A stretch of 64,000 nucleotides of DNA from Xanthomonas sp. F10. Lineage in GTDB: Bacteria; Pseudomonadota; Gammaproteobacteria; Xanthomonadales; Xanthomonadaceae. The notes under the pieces are model-generated. The model worked only from the letters and a program-made list of their open reading frames with translations, ran no database searches and was not told where the DNA came from. Each line of letters starts with the position of its first letter. The stretch's first letter is position 1. The position numbers and the translations under genes are program-made. The stretch lies in NCBI RefSeq assembly GCF_014206815.1, contig NZ_JACHNP010000001.1, positions 1,082,456-1,146,455 on the forward strand, in the 5' to 3' direction. This document shows positions 1-10,860 of the stretch, one piece after another.

Positions 1-2
1 GT

Positions 3-890
3 GCGGATACGGTGGTGATCAAGGAGAACGTGCACGAGCACGACGGCCTCGTGCAGATTCCGGATGGGATCGCCGCTGGCGCGCATGTGCGTGCGCGCGG
101 CGAGGATGTGCGCGCCGGCGAGCGCGTGCTCGAGGCCGGCATGCTGCTGACGCCCTCGCGGATCGGCCTGGCCGCGGCCCTGGGCATGGACCAACTGACC
201 GTGGCGGCGCGGCCGACCGTGGCGGTCTTCGCCACCGGCGACGAACTGGTCGAGCCGGGCCTGCCGTTGCAGCCGGGCCAGATCTACAACAGCAACCGCG
301 ACATGCTGATGGCGCAGCTGCGCCTGCTCGGCCTGGCGCCGACCGCCTGGCCGACGCTGCCGGACGATCCGCAGCGCATCCAGGCCATGCTCGCCGATGC
401 GGCCTCCGCGTTCGACGTGGTGCTGACCTGCGGCGGCGTCTCCGCCGGCGAGAAGGACTACCTGCCGCGGCTGCTGGCCGAGCACGGCCGCATCCTGTTC
501 TGGAAGGTGCGCATGCGCCCGGGCATGCCGCTGCTGTTCGGCGAGTGGGATCGCGCCCTGTTCCTTGGCCTGCCGGGCAATCCGGTGTCGGTGCTGGCGA
601 CCTTCCTGGCGATCGGGCGGCCCTTGCTGGATGCGCTGCAGCGGCGCAGCGAGCCGCACCGGGCCTGGCGCGCACGGCTGGCGTCCGGCTGGGACAAACG
701 CCACGACCGGCTGGAGTTCCTGCGCGGGCGCATGCGCTGCGATGCGCACGGCCAACTGTGGGCGGAACCGAATCCTGCGGACGGCTCGCATCGCCTGCGC
801 GGCGCCGCCGACAGCGACGTGCTGCTGCGCTTGGAGGAGGGCGCGCGCCAGTTCCAGGCCGGCGACGTGGTCGAGGTGGTGCCGTACTGA
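3..890 (+). CDS. moeA: Molybdopterin molybdotransferase MoeA, C-terminal part (cut by window edge)
   Basis: MoeA inserts molybdate into adenylylated molybdopterin in the last step of molybdenum cofactor synthesis. The frame is open from the first bases of the window, so the N-terminus lies upstream. The visible ~296 residues hold the family signatures: ATGDELVEPG, the YNSNRDML segment, TCGGVSAGEKDY (the MoaB/Mog-type fold), RMRPGMPLLFG and LGLPGNPVSVLATF. The C-terminal MoeA domain IV is complete and ends at TGA. moeB follows 51 bp downstream on the same strand, as expected for a moe cluster. An internal GTG at 12 is unlikely to be a true start, because the sequence before it (ADT) continues the conserved ADTVVIKENV motif. 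Confidence 0.95.
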   Translation, partial: ADTVVIKENVHEHDGLVQIPDGIAAGAHVRARGEDVRAGERVLEAGMLLTPSRIGLAAALGMDQLTVAARPTVAVFATGDELVEPGLPLQPGQIYNSNRDMLMAQLRLLGLAPTAWPTLPDDPQRIQAMLADAASAFDVVLTCGGVSAGEKDYLPRLLAEHGRILFWKVRMRPGMPLLFGEWDRALFLGLPGNPVSVLATFLAIGRPLLDALQRRSEPHRAWRARLASGWDKRHDRLEFLRGRMRCDAHGQLWAEPNPADGSHRLRGAADSDVLLRLEEGARQFQAGDVVEVVPY

Positions 891-941
891 GCGGCGCGGC
901 GGGCGGCGGACGCGGGCCCGGTTTGCGTCGATAATGCGCGC

Positions 942-2078
942 ATGGGCATTCGAGAACTGACCCCGGCACAGGCGCAGGCGCGGCAGGCGCAGGGTGCGCG
1001 CTTGCTCGACATCCGCGAGGAACACGAGCGCGCCACCGGCATGGCCGCCGGCGCGCAGGGCGTGGCCCGCGCGCAGTTGCAGGCCGACCCGGCCGCCTAT
1101 CTCGGCACCGGGACCGAGGTGCTGCTGATCTGCCAGAGCGGCAAGCGCTCGCACGACACCGCGGTGTTCCTGGAACAGGCCGGCTACCCGCAGGTCGCCT
1201 CGGTGCTGGGCGGCACCACGCGCTGGCAGCGCGAGGGCTTGCCGCTGCAGCGGCCGGCGCTGGCGCCGGAGCAGGAGGACTTCTTCGACCGCTATTCGCG
1301 GCATCTGCGCCTGCCCGAAGTCGGGGTCGAGGGCCAGCGCCGGCTGCAGGCCGCGCGCGTGCTGCTGGTCGGTGCCGGCGGCCTGGGCTCGCCGGCCGGT
1401 TTCTACCTGGCCGCGGCCGGGGTGGGGCAGTTGCGCATCGCCGACGACGACGTGGTCGAGCGCAGCAACCTGCAGCGGCAGATCCTGCACGGCGACGCGC
1501 GGATCGGTCAGGCCAAGGTGGACTCGGCCGCGGCAAGCCTGGGCGCCCTGAATCCGGGCGTGCGGGTGGAGGCGGTGCGCGAGCGGGTCACCGCCGACAA
1601 CGTCGAGCGGCTGCTGCAGGACGTGGACGTGGTGCTGGACGGCTCGGACAATTTCCCCGCGCGCTACCTGCTCAACGATGCCTGCGTGAAGCTGGGCAAG
1701 CCGTTGGTGTACGGCGCGGTGCAGCGCTTCGAGGGCCAGGTCAGCGTGTTCGACGCCGGCCGCCGGCGTGGGCAGGCACCGTGCTACCGCTGCCTGTTCC
1801 CGGAGCCGCCGCCGCCGGAGTTCGCACCGAACTGCGCCGATGCGGGCGTCCTCGGCGTGCTGCCCGGCATCGTCGGCCTGCTGCAGGCCAACGAAGTCTT
1901 GAAGCTGCTGCTGGACATCGGCGAACCGCTGCGCGGCCGCCTGCTGCATTTCGACGCGCTGGCGATGCGCTTCCGCGAAACCCGCCTGTCCGCCGATCCT
2001 CAGTGCCCGCTGTGCGCGCCGGACCGGCCGTTTCCAGGCTATATCGACTATGCACAGTTCTGTGGCGCTGAGTCTTAG
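942..2078 (+). CDS. moeB: Molybdopterin-synthase adenylyltransferase MoeB with N-terminal rhodanese domain
   Basis: This 378-aa protein activates the C-terminus of the small molybdopterin-synthase subunit MoaD by adenylylation. Residues ~1-105 form a rhodanese domain with active-site loop CQSGKRS (Cys64). Residues ~115-370 form the ThiF/E1-like domain with the nucleotide-binding motif GAGGLGSP, a DGSDNF motif, and two zinc-binding pairs (CYRC near 280 and CPLC near 355). E. coli MoeB lacks a rhodanese domain, and eukaryotic MOCS3/Uba4 carries it at the C-terminus, so the N-terminal placement is a lineage architecture. It suggests sulfur transfer and adenylylation in one chain (inference). The ATG at 942 follows a TATAATG-like stretch. 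Confidence 0.93.
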   Translation: MGIRELTPAQAQARQAQGARLLDIREEHERATGMAAGAQGVARAQLQADPAAYLGTGTEVLLICQSGKRSHDTAVFLEQAGYPQVASVLGGTTRWQREGLPLQRPALAPEQEDFFDRYSRHLRLPEVGVEGQRRLQAARVLLVGAGGLGSPAGFYLAAAGVGQLRIADDDVVERSNLQRQILHGDARIGQAKVDSAAASLGALNPGVRVEAVRERVTADNVERLLQDVDVVLDGSDNFPARYLLNDACVKLGKPLVYGAVQRFEGQVSVFDAGRRRGQAPCYRCLFPEPPPPEFAPNCADAGVLGVLPGIVGLLQANEVLKLLLDIGEPLRGRLLHFDALAMRFRETRLSADPQCPLCAPDRPFPGYIDYAQFCGAES

Positions 2079-2741
2079 CTGTCATTAGGTGTCGCTGTTC
2101 GCGGCGGCATCCGTACCCTCATCCGCCCCTGCGTGGCACCTTCTCCCGGTGGGAGAAGGGAGATGCGGTCTCGATGGCGGAAGCAGTGTCGCGCCGCTCA
2201 AGCCCCTCTCCCTGCGGGAGAGGGGTTGGGGTGAGGGTACGGCGCGCAGCGACTCGCGATGCAAGGCTGCGCTGGCTTTCGTTGTACGCAGCGGCACCCG
2301 TACCCTCATCCGCCCCTTCGGGGCACCTTCTCCCGGTGGGAGAAGGTAGGTGCGGTCTCGATGGCTGAAGCAGTGTCGCGCTGCTCAAGCCCCTCTCCCA
2401 TCGGGAGAGGGGTTGGGGTGAGGGTACGGCGCGAAGCGACTCGCGATGCCAGCCTGCGCTGGCCTTCGTCGTACGCCGCGGCACCCGTACCCTCATCCGC
2501 CCCTTCGGGGCACCTTCTCCCGGTGGGAGAAGGGAGGAGGGGTCTCGATGGCTGAAGCAGCGTCGCGCACGCTCAAGCCCCTCTCCCTGCGGGAGAGGGG
2601 TTGGGGTGAGGGTACGGCGCGAAGCGCGCGACCGCCTGCATGTCTCACAAGAAGCGCCTTGCGCGCAGCACGCAGTGCGCCGCGTCTCATGTCGTATCCC
2701 GCTCCATGGGGATGCTGCGGCCTTGTGCGTAGAATCGGCGC
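2079..2741. repeat. Three-copy ~187-bp direct repeat array (Xanthomonas intergenic repeat), no gene
   Basis: The 660 bp between moeB and the antiporter gene hold three tandem units starting near 2113, 2300 and 2487 (period 187). Each unit has a short hairpin of the form CTTCTCCCGGTGGGAGAAG, followed by a second hairpin AGCCCCTCTCCC(T)GCGGGAGAGGGG and the string TTGGGGTGAGGGTACGGCGCG. Similar units recur near 44080-44260 and 60640-60840. Open frames of 74-125 codons across the array are translations of the repeat and are not genes. The antiporter promoter probably lies in the last ~90 bp. Confidence 0.85.
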
Positions 2742-4592
2742 ATGACCAGTGCAGCCGACAGCAGCGAATTGATCAAGGTGGTGGCGCTGCTCGGCGCGGC
2801 CGTGGTGGCGGTGCCGGTGTTTCGCCGGCTCGGCCTGGGATCGGTGCTCGGCTATCTCGCCGCCGGCCTGGCGATCGGGCCGTTCGGCCTGGGCTGGTTC
2901 TCCGATCCGCAGGCGATCCTGCACGTCGCCGAATTGGGCGTGGTCATGTTCCTGTTCGTGATCGGCCTGGAAATGCGGCCCTCGCACCTGTGGAGCCTGC
3001 GCAAGCAGATCTTCGGCCTGGGTACCGCGCAGATCATCGTCTGCGCGAGCGTGCTGACCGGGGTCGGCCTGGCCTTCGGCTTTCCTCTGCCGGTGGCCTT
3101 CATCGCCGCCTCCGGCTTTGTGCTGACCTCCACCGCGGTGGTGATGCAACTGCTCGGCGAGCGCGGCGACATCGCCTTGCCGGCGGGGCAGAAGATCGTC
3201 GCGATCCTGCTGTTCGAAGACCTGTTGATCGTGCCGCTGCTGGCCATGGTGGCGTGGATGGCGCCGGTGCCGGCGGACGCGTCTGCGCCGTCGCGCTGGA
3301 TCGGCATTGGTATCGGCGCCGCGGCGATCGTCGGCCTGCTGGCGGCCGGGCGCTGGCTGCTCAACCCGCTGTTCCGGCTGCTGGCCGCCGCCAAGGCGCG
3401 TGAGGTGATGACCGCGGCCGCTCTGCTGGTGGTGCTGGGCGCGGCGCTGCTGATGCAACTCGGTGGGCTGTCGATGGCGATGGGGGCGTTCCTGGCCGGC
3501 GTGCTGCTGTCCGAATCGACCTTTCGCCACCAGATCGAAGCCGACATCGAACCGTTCCGCGGCATCCTGCTGGGGCTGTTCTTCCTCGGTGTCGGCATGG
3601 CGCTGAACCTGGCGGTGGTGGCGGCCAACTGGACGCTGATCGTCAGTGGCGTGCTCGCCTTCATGGCCGCCAAGGCGGCTTGCATCTATCTGGTGGCGCG
3701 GCTCACCGGCAGCGGCCATGCGCAGGCGCTGGATCGCGGCGTGCTGATGGCGCAGGGCGGCGAGTTCGCCTTCGTGTTGTTTGCCGCCGCCGGCGGCGCC
3801 GGCGTCATCGATGCGCAGATCAACGCCAACCTGACCGCCATCGTGGTGCTGTCGATGGCGCTGACCCCGCTGTTCGTGCTGCTGTACCGGCGGTGGGCGC
3901 CGGTGGAGGCTCCGTCGATGGAGGGCGTGGATGCGGCCGACGGCCTCACCGGAAGCGTGCTCATCATCGGTTTCGGCCGCTTCGGCCAGGTCGCCAGCCA
4001 GTCGCTGCTGGCGCGCGACGTGGACGTGACCATCATCGACAACGACATCGAGATGATCCAGAGCGCGGCCAAGTTCGGCTTCAAGATCTACTACGGCGAC
4101 GGCACCCGCCTGGACGTGCTGCACGCTTCCGGTGCGCACAGCGCCCGCGCCATCGCCGTGTGCGTCGACAACCGCGAGGCGGCCAACCGCATCGTCGAGC
4201 TGGCCAGGCACGAATTCCCGCAGGCCAAGCTGCTGGTGCGCTCCTACGATCGCGAACACGCGCTGGAGCTGATCGCCGCCGGCGTCGACTACCACATCCG
4301 CGAGACCTTCGAATCGGCGGTGGAATTCGGCCAAGCCGCGCTGATCGAACTTGGCATGGACGAGAGCGAGGCGCGCTCCATTGCGCGCGAGATCCGCCGC
4401 CGCGATGCCGAGCGGCTGGAACTGGAGGTCGCCGCCGGCGACGTGCGTGCTGGCAGGGGCCTGATGTACGGCAACATCACCCCAGTGGTGCCGACCCCGA
4501 CCCCGTTCACCCCGCCGCGGCGCGAGAGCCGCACGCTGAATCCCGAAGGCGTGCCGGTGACCGAGCCGGCGCAGGAACCTGACGGCACATAG
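2742..4592 (+). CDS. Kef/CPA2-family monovalent cation:proton antiporter with TrkA-N domain
   Basis: This 616-aa inner-membrane protein has about 12 hydrophobic segments over residues ~10-385 (Na+/H+ exchanger fold), including the conserved FLFVIGLEMRPSHLW and GVLLSESTFRHQIE stretches. A cytoplasmic TrkA-N/RCK domain follows, with the Rossmann motif GFGRFG at 410-415 and the acidic end of the second strand at IDND. A proline/threonine-rich tail of ~35 residues closes it. Kef systems exchange K+ for H+ and are often gated by glutathione conjugates; YbaL-like relatives have the same layout. No ancillary KefF/G quinone-reductase-like partner is adjacent. The last codons of the gene are partly duplicated downstream near 4765. 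Confidence 0.9.
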   Translation: MTSAADSSELIKVVALLGAAVVAVPVFRRLGLGSVLGYLAAGLAIGPFGLGWFSDPQAILHVAELGVVMFLFVIGLEMRPSHLWSLRKQIFGLGTAQIIVCASVLTGVGLAFGFPLPVAFIAASGFVLTSTAVVMQLLGERGDIALPAGQKIVAILLFEDLLIVPLLAMVAWMAPVPADASAPSRWIGIGIGAAAIVGLLAAGRWLLNPLFRLLAAAKAREVMTAAALLVVLGAALLMQLGGLSMAMGAFLAGVLLSESTFRHQIEADIEPFRGILLGLFFLGVGMALNLAVVAANWTLIVSGVLAFMAAKAACIYLVARLTGSGHAQALDRGVLMAQGGEFAFVLFAAAGGAGVIDAQINANLTAIVVLSMALTPLFVLLYRRWAPVEAPSMEGVDAADGLTGSVLIIGFGRFGQVASQSLLARDVDVTIIDNDIEMIQSAAKFGFKIYYGDGTRLDVLHASGAHSARAIAVCVDNREAANRIVELARHEFPQAKLLVRSYDREHALELIAAGVDYHIRETFESAVEFGQAALIELGMDESEARSIAREIRRRDAERLELEVAAGDVRAGRGLMYGNITPVVPTPTPFTPPRRESRTLNPEGVPVTEPAQEPDGT

Positions 4593-4614
4593 CCGCACCC
4601 GTTGGTGGGGAGGT

Positions 4615-4681
4615 GTAGGAGCGGCTTCAGCCGCGACCGTGCGTTCCAGGAACGCCTGTTCGCGGCTAATACCGCTCCTAC
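4615..4681. repeat. REP-like palindrome (GTAGGAGCGGCTTCAGCCGCGA family)
   Basis: A 67-bp imperfect inverted repeat begins GTAGGAGCGGCTTCAGCCGC and ends with its near-complement (GCGGCTAATACCGCTCCTAC). It lies between convergent genes, so it may act as a transcriptional barrier as well as a repeat. The same element recurs at 4798 and 49079. Confidence 0.85.
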
Positions 4682-4797
4682 GGCACGCGCCCAGCTTCAG
4701 CGCAAGAACGCTTGTAGTGCCTGCACGTAGCCGGGTCGTTGCCGACGTCGTTTGATGGAGCCAGCGCAGGAGCGTGACGGCACATGGCCGCACAGTT

Positions 4798-4865
4798 GTA
4801 GGAGCGGCTTCAGCCGCGACCGTGCCTTCCTGGGAGCGCCTGGTCGCGGCTAAAGCCGCTCCTAC
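4798..4865. repeat. REP-like palindrome, second copy
   Basis: A 68-bp inverted repeat with arms GTAGGAGCGGCTTCAGCCGC and GCGGCTAAAGCCGCTCCTAC. It is part of the local duplication that also copied the ends of the two flanking genes. Confidence 0.85.
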
Positions 4866-4880
4866 GAGAGGCGCACAGCC

Positions 4881-5654
4881 TCAGCGCAAGAACGCCTGCA
4901 GCGCCTCCATGTAGGCGGGATCGTCGCTGATGTCGTTGTGGTCGGCCTGCGCGAAGGCGACCATGGTCGGGTGCTGCGGCAGGGCCTCGAGCAGGGCGTC
5001 GGTGCTGGACGGCGGCACCACCTGATCGCGGCCGGCGCGCAGGATCAGCAGGGGACCGCGATAGACGCGCAAGGCCCGCGCAGAATCGTAGCGATCGCGC
5101 AGCAGCCAGCGCACCGGCGCCCACGGGTAGTGCGCCTGCGCCGCCGACACCAGGCTGTCGAACGGCGTCACCAGCGCCAACCGCGATACCGCACGGCGCG
5201 CGGCCAGCTGACTGGCCACGCCGCTGCCCAGGCTGCGGCCCAGTACCGCGATCTGTGCCTGCGGCTGCATGGCGCGCACGTGGTCGTACAGCGCCACGGC
5301 ATCGCCGACCAGTGCGGTCTCGCTGGGTGTGCCGTCGCTGGCGCCGTAGCCGCGGTAGGCGAGCAGGTAGACGCTGTGGTCGGGCAGGGCGGCCTGCAGC
5401 TGCGCGCGGGCGGAGCGCAGATCCTCGGCATTGCCGCCGAAGTACAGCAGCACCTTGTCGCGGCCGGGATGGACCTGCCAGCCGCGCAGTTGCACGTCCG
5501 CGCCACGCCGCAGCGTGAAATCGGTCTGCGCCGCTGTCACCCGCGTGCCTTGCGGGAAGTACAGCAGGTCGCGCTGGCCCAGGTAGAGCAGGGCACAGAC
5601 CACCACATAGGCCGCGGCGAGAATGGCCGCCGCGATCGCGGTGTAACGCAGCAT
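4881..5654 (-). CDS. Alpha/beta hydrolase, BEM46/YfhR-like, membrane-anchored
   Basis: This 257-aa protein has an N-terminal hydrophobic segment (residues ~5-27) that probably anchors it in the inner membrane with the hydrolase domain outside the cytoplasm. The alpha/beta-hydrolase domain shows the nucleophile elbow GRSLGSG (Ser141), a candidate acid at Asp210 (RAGRDQVVP) and His239 (ADHND). The oxyanion region is LYFGGNAED. The substrate is unknown; BEM46-family members are serine hydrolases of poorly defined function. It starts 2 bp after the DUF1244 stop codon, so the two are probably co-transcribed. Its 3' end is the source of the duplicated fragment near 4690-4757. Confidence 0.85.
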   Translation of the reverse strand: MLRYTAIAAAILAAAYVVVCALLYLGQRDLLYFPQGTRVTAAQTDFTLRRGADVQLRGWQVHPGRDKVLLYFGGNAEDLRSARAQLQAALPDHSVYLLAYRGYGASDGTPSETALVGDAVALYDHVRAMQPQAQIAVLGRSLGSGVASQLAARRAVSRLALVTPFDSLVSAAQAHYPWAPVRWLLRDRYDSARALRVYRGPLLILRAGRDQVVPPSSTDALLEALPQHPTMVAFAQADHNDISDDPAYMEALQAFLR

Positions 5655-5656
5655 CG

Positions 5657-5953
5657 CTAACCGTGCTTGCGCTGCGCCTCGGCGAAGGCGGCCAGTTGCT
5701 CAGGCGTGGCCTCGGCCTGGTGCTGTGCCTTCCAGTCGGCGAACGGCATGCCGTAGACGCGCTCGCGCGCCTGCTCCTTGCTGAGATCTTCGCCTTCGGC
5801 GGCCGCTGCCTCGCGGTACCAGTCGGCCAGGCAGTTGCGGCAGAACCCGGCCAGGATCATCAGGTCGATGTTCTGCACGTCGGGGCGGTCCTGGTTGAGG
5901 TGCTGCAGCAGGCGGCGGAAGGCGGCGGCCTCGATGCGGGTGGTGTCGGTCAT
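5657..5953 (-). CDS. DUF1244 family protein
   Basis: A 98-aa acidic cytoplasmic protein carrying the family core [11 protein letters not shown] (two cysteines) followed by [11 protein letters not shown] chose the ATG at 5953 (MTDTTRIE) because DUF1244 proteins start close to this point. An upstream ATG at 5977 would add eight residues of non-conserved sequence. The family has no established function. The gene is divergent from folD and lies immediately upstream of the alpha/beta hydrolase gene on the same strand. Confidence 0.85.
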   Translation of the reverse strand: MTDTTRIEAAAFRRLLQHLNQDRPDVQNIDLMILAGFCRNCLADWYREAAAAEGEDLSKEQARERVYGMPFADWKAQHQAEATPEQLAAFAEAQRKHG

Positions 5954-6003
5954 GGCGGAATCGGGGACAATGGACATCCCCGACTCTACACCCGCCCGCC
6001 CCG

Positions 6004-8657
<2,654 letters not shown>

Positions 8658-8664
8658 TGCCCAT

Positions 8665-8783
8665 GCGCGGGAGTGGGGACTCGCGACTGGGGATTCGTCG
8701 CCCGCCGCGTCTCCAGCGGCCGTGTGCAGCGCGGCCCCCCGCTGTTGCGAATCCCGACTCCCGAATCCCCAATCCCGGCCCCA
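8665..8783. repeat. Inverted GGGAGTGGGGACTCG/CGAATCCCGACTCCC repeat between guaB and guaA
   Basis: The 126-bp guaB-guaA spacer has GGGAGTGGGGACTCGCGACTGGGGATTCG on one side and complementary CGAATCCCGACTCCCGAATCCCC on the other. These are the same iterations as at 6885-7160, and they can fold into a long stem. It may influence read-through between the two genes (inference). Confidence 0.7.
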
Positions 8784-10349
8784 ATGACCAACATCCACAG
8801 CGACAAGATCCTCATCCTCGATTTCGGTGCGCAGTACACGCAGTTGATCGCGCGGCGCATTCGCGAACTGGGCGTGTATTGCGAGATCTGGGCGTGGGAC
8901 CACGATCCGGCCGAGATCGCCGGCTTCGGCGCCAAGGGCATCATCCTCTCCGGCGGCCCGGAATCGACCACGCTGCCGGGTGCGCCGGCTGCGCCGCAGG
9001 AAGTGTTCGACAGCGGCCTGCCGATCTTCGGCATCTGCTACGGCATGCAGACCCTGGCCGCGCAGCTTGGTGGCGCCACCGAGGCGGCGGATCAGCGCGA
9101 GTTCGGCCATGCCGAAGTCGAGGTGGTGGCCGCCGACGCGTTGTTCTCCGGGCTGACCGATCACGCAGGCGCCTCGCGCTTGAACGTGTGGATGAGCCAC
9201 GGCGACCACGTGTCGCAGGTGCCGCCGGGCTTCACCATCACCGCCGTCACCGACCGCATTCCGGTCGCGGCCATGGCCAACGAAGCCAAGCGCTGGTACG
9301 GCGTGCAGTTCCATCCGGAAGTCACCCACACCCTGCAGGGCCAGACCCTGCTGCGCCGTTTCGTGGTCGACGTGTGCGGCTGCGCCACGCTGTGGACCGC
9401 GGCCAATATCATCGACGACCAGATCGCCCGCGTGCGCGCCCAGGTCGGCGACGACGAGGTCATCCTCGGCCTGTCCGGCGGCGTGGATTCGTCGGTGGTC
9501 GCCGCACTGCTGCACAAGGCGATCGGCGACAAGCTGACCTGCGTGTTCGTCGACACCGGCCTGCTGCGCTGGCAGGAAGGCGACCAGGTGATGGCGATGT
9601 TCGCCGAGCACATGGGCGTCAAGGTCATCCGCGTCAACGCCGCCGACCGCTACTTCCAGGCGCTGGCCGGCGTCAGCGACCCGGAAGCCAAGCGCAAGAT
9701 CATCGGCAACCTGTTCGTGGAGATCTTCGACGAAGAGTCGAACAAGCTCCGCAACGCCAAGTGGCTGGCGCAGGGCACCATCTACCCCGACGTGATCGAG
9801 TCGGCCGGCAGCAAGACCGGCAAGGCCCACGTCATCAAGAGCCATCACAACGTCGGCGGCCTGCCCGAGCACATGAAGCTGGGCTTGGTCGAGCCGCTGC
9901 GCGAACTGTTCAAGGACGAAGTGCGGCGCCTGGGCGTCGAACTCGGCCTGCCGCGCAGCATGGTCTACCGCCATCCGTTCCCCGGCCCCGGGCTGGGCGT
10001 GCGCATCCTCGGCGAAGTGAAGCGCGAGTACGCCGAACTGCTGGCCAAGGCAGATGCCATCTTCATCGAGGAACTGCGCAAGGCCGACCTGTACGACAAG
10101 ACCAGCCAGGCCTTCGCCGTGTTCCTGCCGGTGAAGTCGGTCGGCGTGGTCGGCGACGCCCGCGCCTACGAGTGGGTGATCGCGCTGCGCGCGGTGGAGA
10201 CCATCGACTTCATGACCGCGCACTGGGCGCACCTGCCGTACGACTTCCTCGGCACGGTGAGCAACCGCATCATCAACGAACTGCGGGGGGTGTCGCGGGT
10301 GGTGTACGACATCTCGGGCAAGCCGCCGGCGACGATCGAGTGGGAGTGA
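8784..10349 (+). CDS. guaA: GMP synthase (glutamine-hydrolysing) GuaA
   Basis: GuaA aminates XMP to GMP. The 521-aa product has an N-terminal class I glutamine amidotransferase domain (nucleophile Cys85 in FGICYGMQ, His in QFHPEVTHT) and an ATP-pyrophosphatase domain with P-loop [12 protein letters not shown]-terminal dimerisation domain ends PPATIEWE. The start at 8784 gives [17 protein letters not shown]; upstream in-frame codons are repeat sequence. The last 25 bp (10325-10349) are repeated imperfectly at 15819-15843. The gene therefore served as the attachment site of a 5.5-kb island whose insertion left guaA intact. Confidence 0.97.
   Translation: MTNIHSDKILILDFGAQYTQLIARRIRELGVYCEIWAWDHDPAEIAGFGAKGIILSGGPESTTLPGAPAAPQEVFDSGLPIFGICYGMQTLAAQLGGATEAADQREFGHAEVEVVAADALFSGLTDHAGASRLNVWMSHGDHVSQVPPGFTITAVTDRIPVAAMANEAKRWYGVQFHPEVTHTLQGQTLLRRFVVDVCGCATLWTAANIIDDQIARVRAQVGDDEVILGLSGGVDSSVVAALLHKAIGDKLTCVFVDTGLLRWQEGDQVMAMFAEHMGVKVIRVNAADRYFQALAGVSDPEAKRKIIGNLFVEIFDEESNKLRNAKWLAQGTIYPDVIESAGSKTGKAHVIKSHHNVGGLPEHMKLGLVEPLRELFKDEVRRLGVELGLPRSMVYRHPFPGPGLGVRILGEVKREYAELLAKADAIFIEELRKADLYDKTSQAFAVFLPVKSVGVVGDARAYEWVIALRAVETIDFMTAHWAHLPYDFLGTVSNRIINELRGVSRVVYDISGKPPATIEWE
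10325..10349 (+). other. attL: left attachment-site repeat at the guaA 3' end
   Basis: The 25 bp ending at the guaA stop match 15819-15843 at 22 of 25 positions. The shared core is GATCGAGTGGGAGTGA, which includes the stop codon. The 3' end of guaA is a documented integration hotspot for genomic islands. Confidence 0.8.
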
Positions 10350-10354
10350 GTTGA

Positions 10355-10543
10355 CGTCCTTCGCGGACTATCGCCAGCTGTCGAAAAATTCACGAAGGCC
10401 TGGGCGAACGCGTGCAGATCAATTATGCCCAGGACGAAGTGCCCACTGCCATGATCGTGAGACCCGGGGCGCAAAAGCAGTTGCCGATCGGGTCCGCAGC
10501 CGGAACGCCGGTGGTGTTTGTAGATTCCCAAAGCCCGCCCTGA
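10355..10543 (+). pseudogene. Possible 3' remnant of an unidentified gene at the island's left end
   Basis: A 62-codon open stretch without a start codon begins directly after attL and reads ...GERVQINYAQDEVPTAMIV...GTPVVFVDSQSPP before TGA. It has the hydrophobic/polar patterning of real protein, unlike the other frames. It may be the tail of a gene truncated when the island formed. I do not recognise the family. The following ~230 bp to the regulator promoter show no coding signal. Confidence 0.35.
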
Positions 10544-10786
10544 CACTTGCGGCTCGCAGCTTCCCCGCACTCGCCGAAGCACTCCACTTCGCCTGCGGTG
10601 GGCCTAATTTCCAGCTTTGCGTTGCTATGTTCGGCAGCTTTGCTCGGTCCCGCACTCTCAGAGCGCTTCACTCGAAATTGACCAACGCCCGTATCCAGAG
10701 AAGATCCTTGGAAGCTTGCTTTCGGTGAGGCCGGGGGAGGCGTGGCAACAATCGACGTCTCGCGGGTAATGAAATGAACGTGAAGG

Positions 10787-10803
10787 TCGGGTGGGGCACC
10801 CGA
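10787..10803. promoter_or_regulatory. Operator 1 of the island regulator: 17-bp perfect palindrome
   Basis: TCGGGTG-GGG-CACCCGA has perfect 7-bp arms. Its start lies exactly 30 bp upstream of the start of the second palindrome, so both would face the same side of the helix. Confidence 0.7.
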
Positions 10804-10816
10804 TCTTGGGCGCAGA

Positions 10817-10833
10817 TCGGGTATAGTACCCGA
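10817..10833. promoter_or_regulatory. Operator 2 overlapping the -10 box of the island promoter
   Basis: TCGGGTA-TAG-TACCCGA has perfect 7-bp arms and contains TATAGT (10822-10827), a good -10 hexamer. No good -35 is visible at 17 bp, where the first palindrome lies. A ribosome-binding site AAGGAG sits at 10849-10854, six bases before the ATG at 10861. The arrangement suggests autoregulation by the adjacent MerR-like protein (inference). Confidence 0.7.
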
Positions 10834-10860
10834 CCTACAACCCTGCCGAAGGAGCCTGTG

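Larger units (their letters stand above)
4560..4940. repeat. Tandem duplication of an antiporter/hydrolase 3'-end segment
   Basis: Two adjacent copies of a ~185-195-bp segment are visible. Copy 1 runs from ~4560 to ~4757, copy 2 from ~4758 to ~4940. Each copy starts with the last codons of the antiporter gene (GCAGGAacCTGACGGCACAT and GCAGGAgcGTGACGGCACAT), contains one REP palindrome, and ends with the 3' end of the hydrolase gene (CAGCGCAAGAACGC and following). In copy 1 the hydrolase tail is decayed; in copy 2 the antiporter tail has lost its stop (TAG to TGG). Only one functional end of each gene remains. Confidence 0.75.

Noticed and set aside
2085-2745. Overlapping small frames repeating RVRVP..TTKASA..PSPQPLSR on one strand and HLLPVGEGR..PLSLRERGWGEG on the other
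   Set aside because: Translations of the three-copy intergenic repeat, not genes.
2493-4793. 766-codon minus-strand frame antisense to the Kef-type antiporter
   Set aside because: His/Gln/Arg-rich composition typical of high-GC antisense frames, begins and ends in repeats, and the plus-strand product is a clear antiporter.
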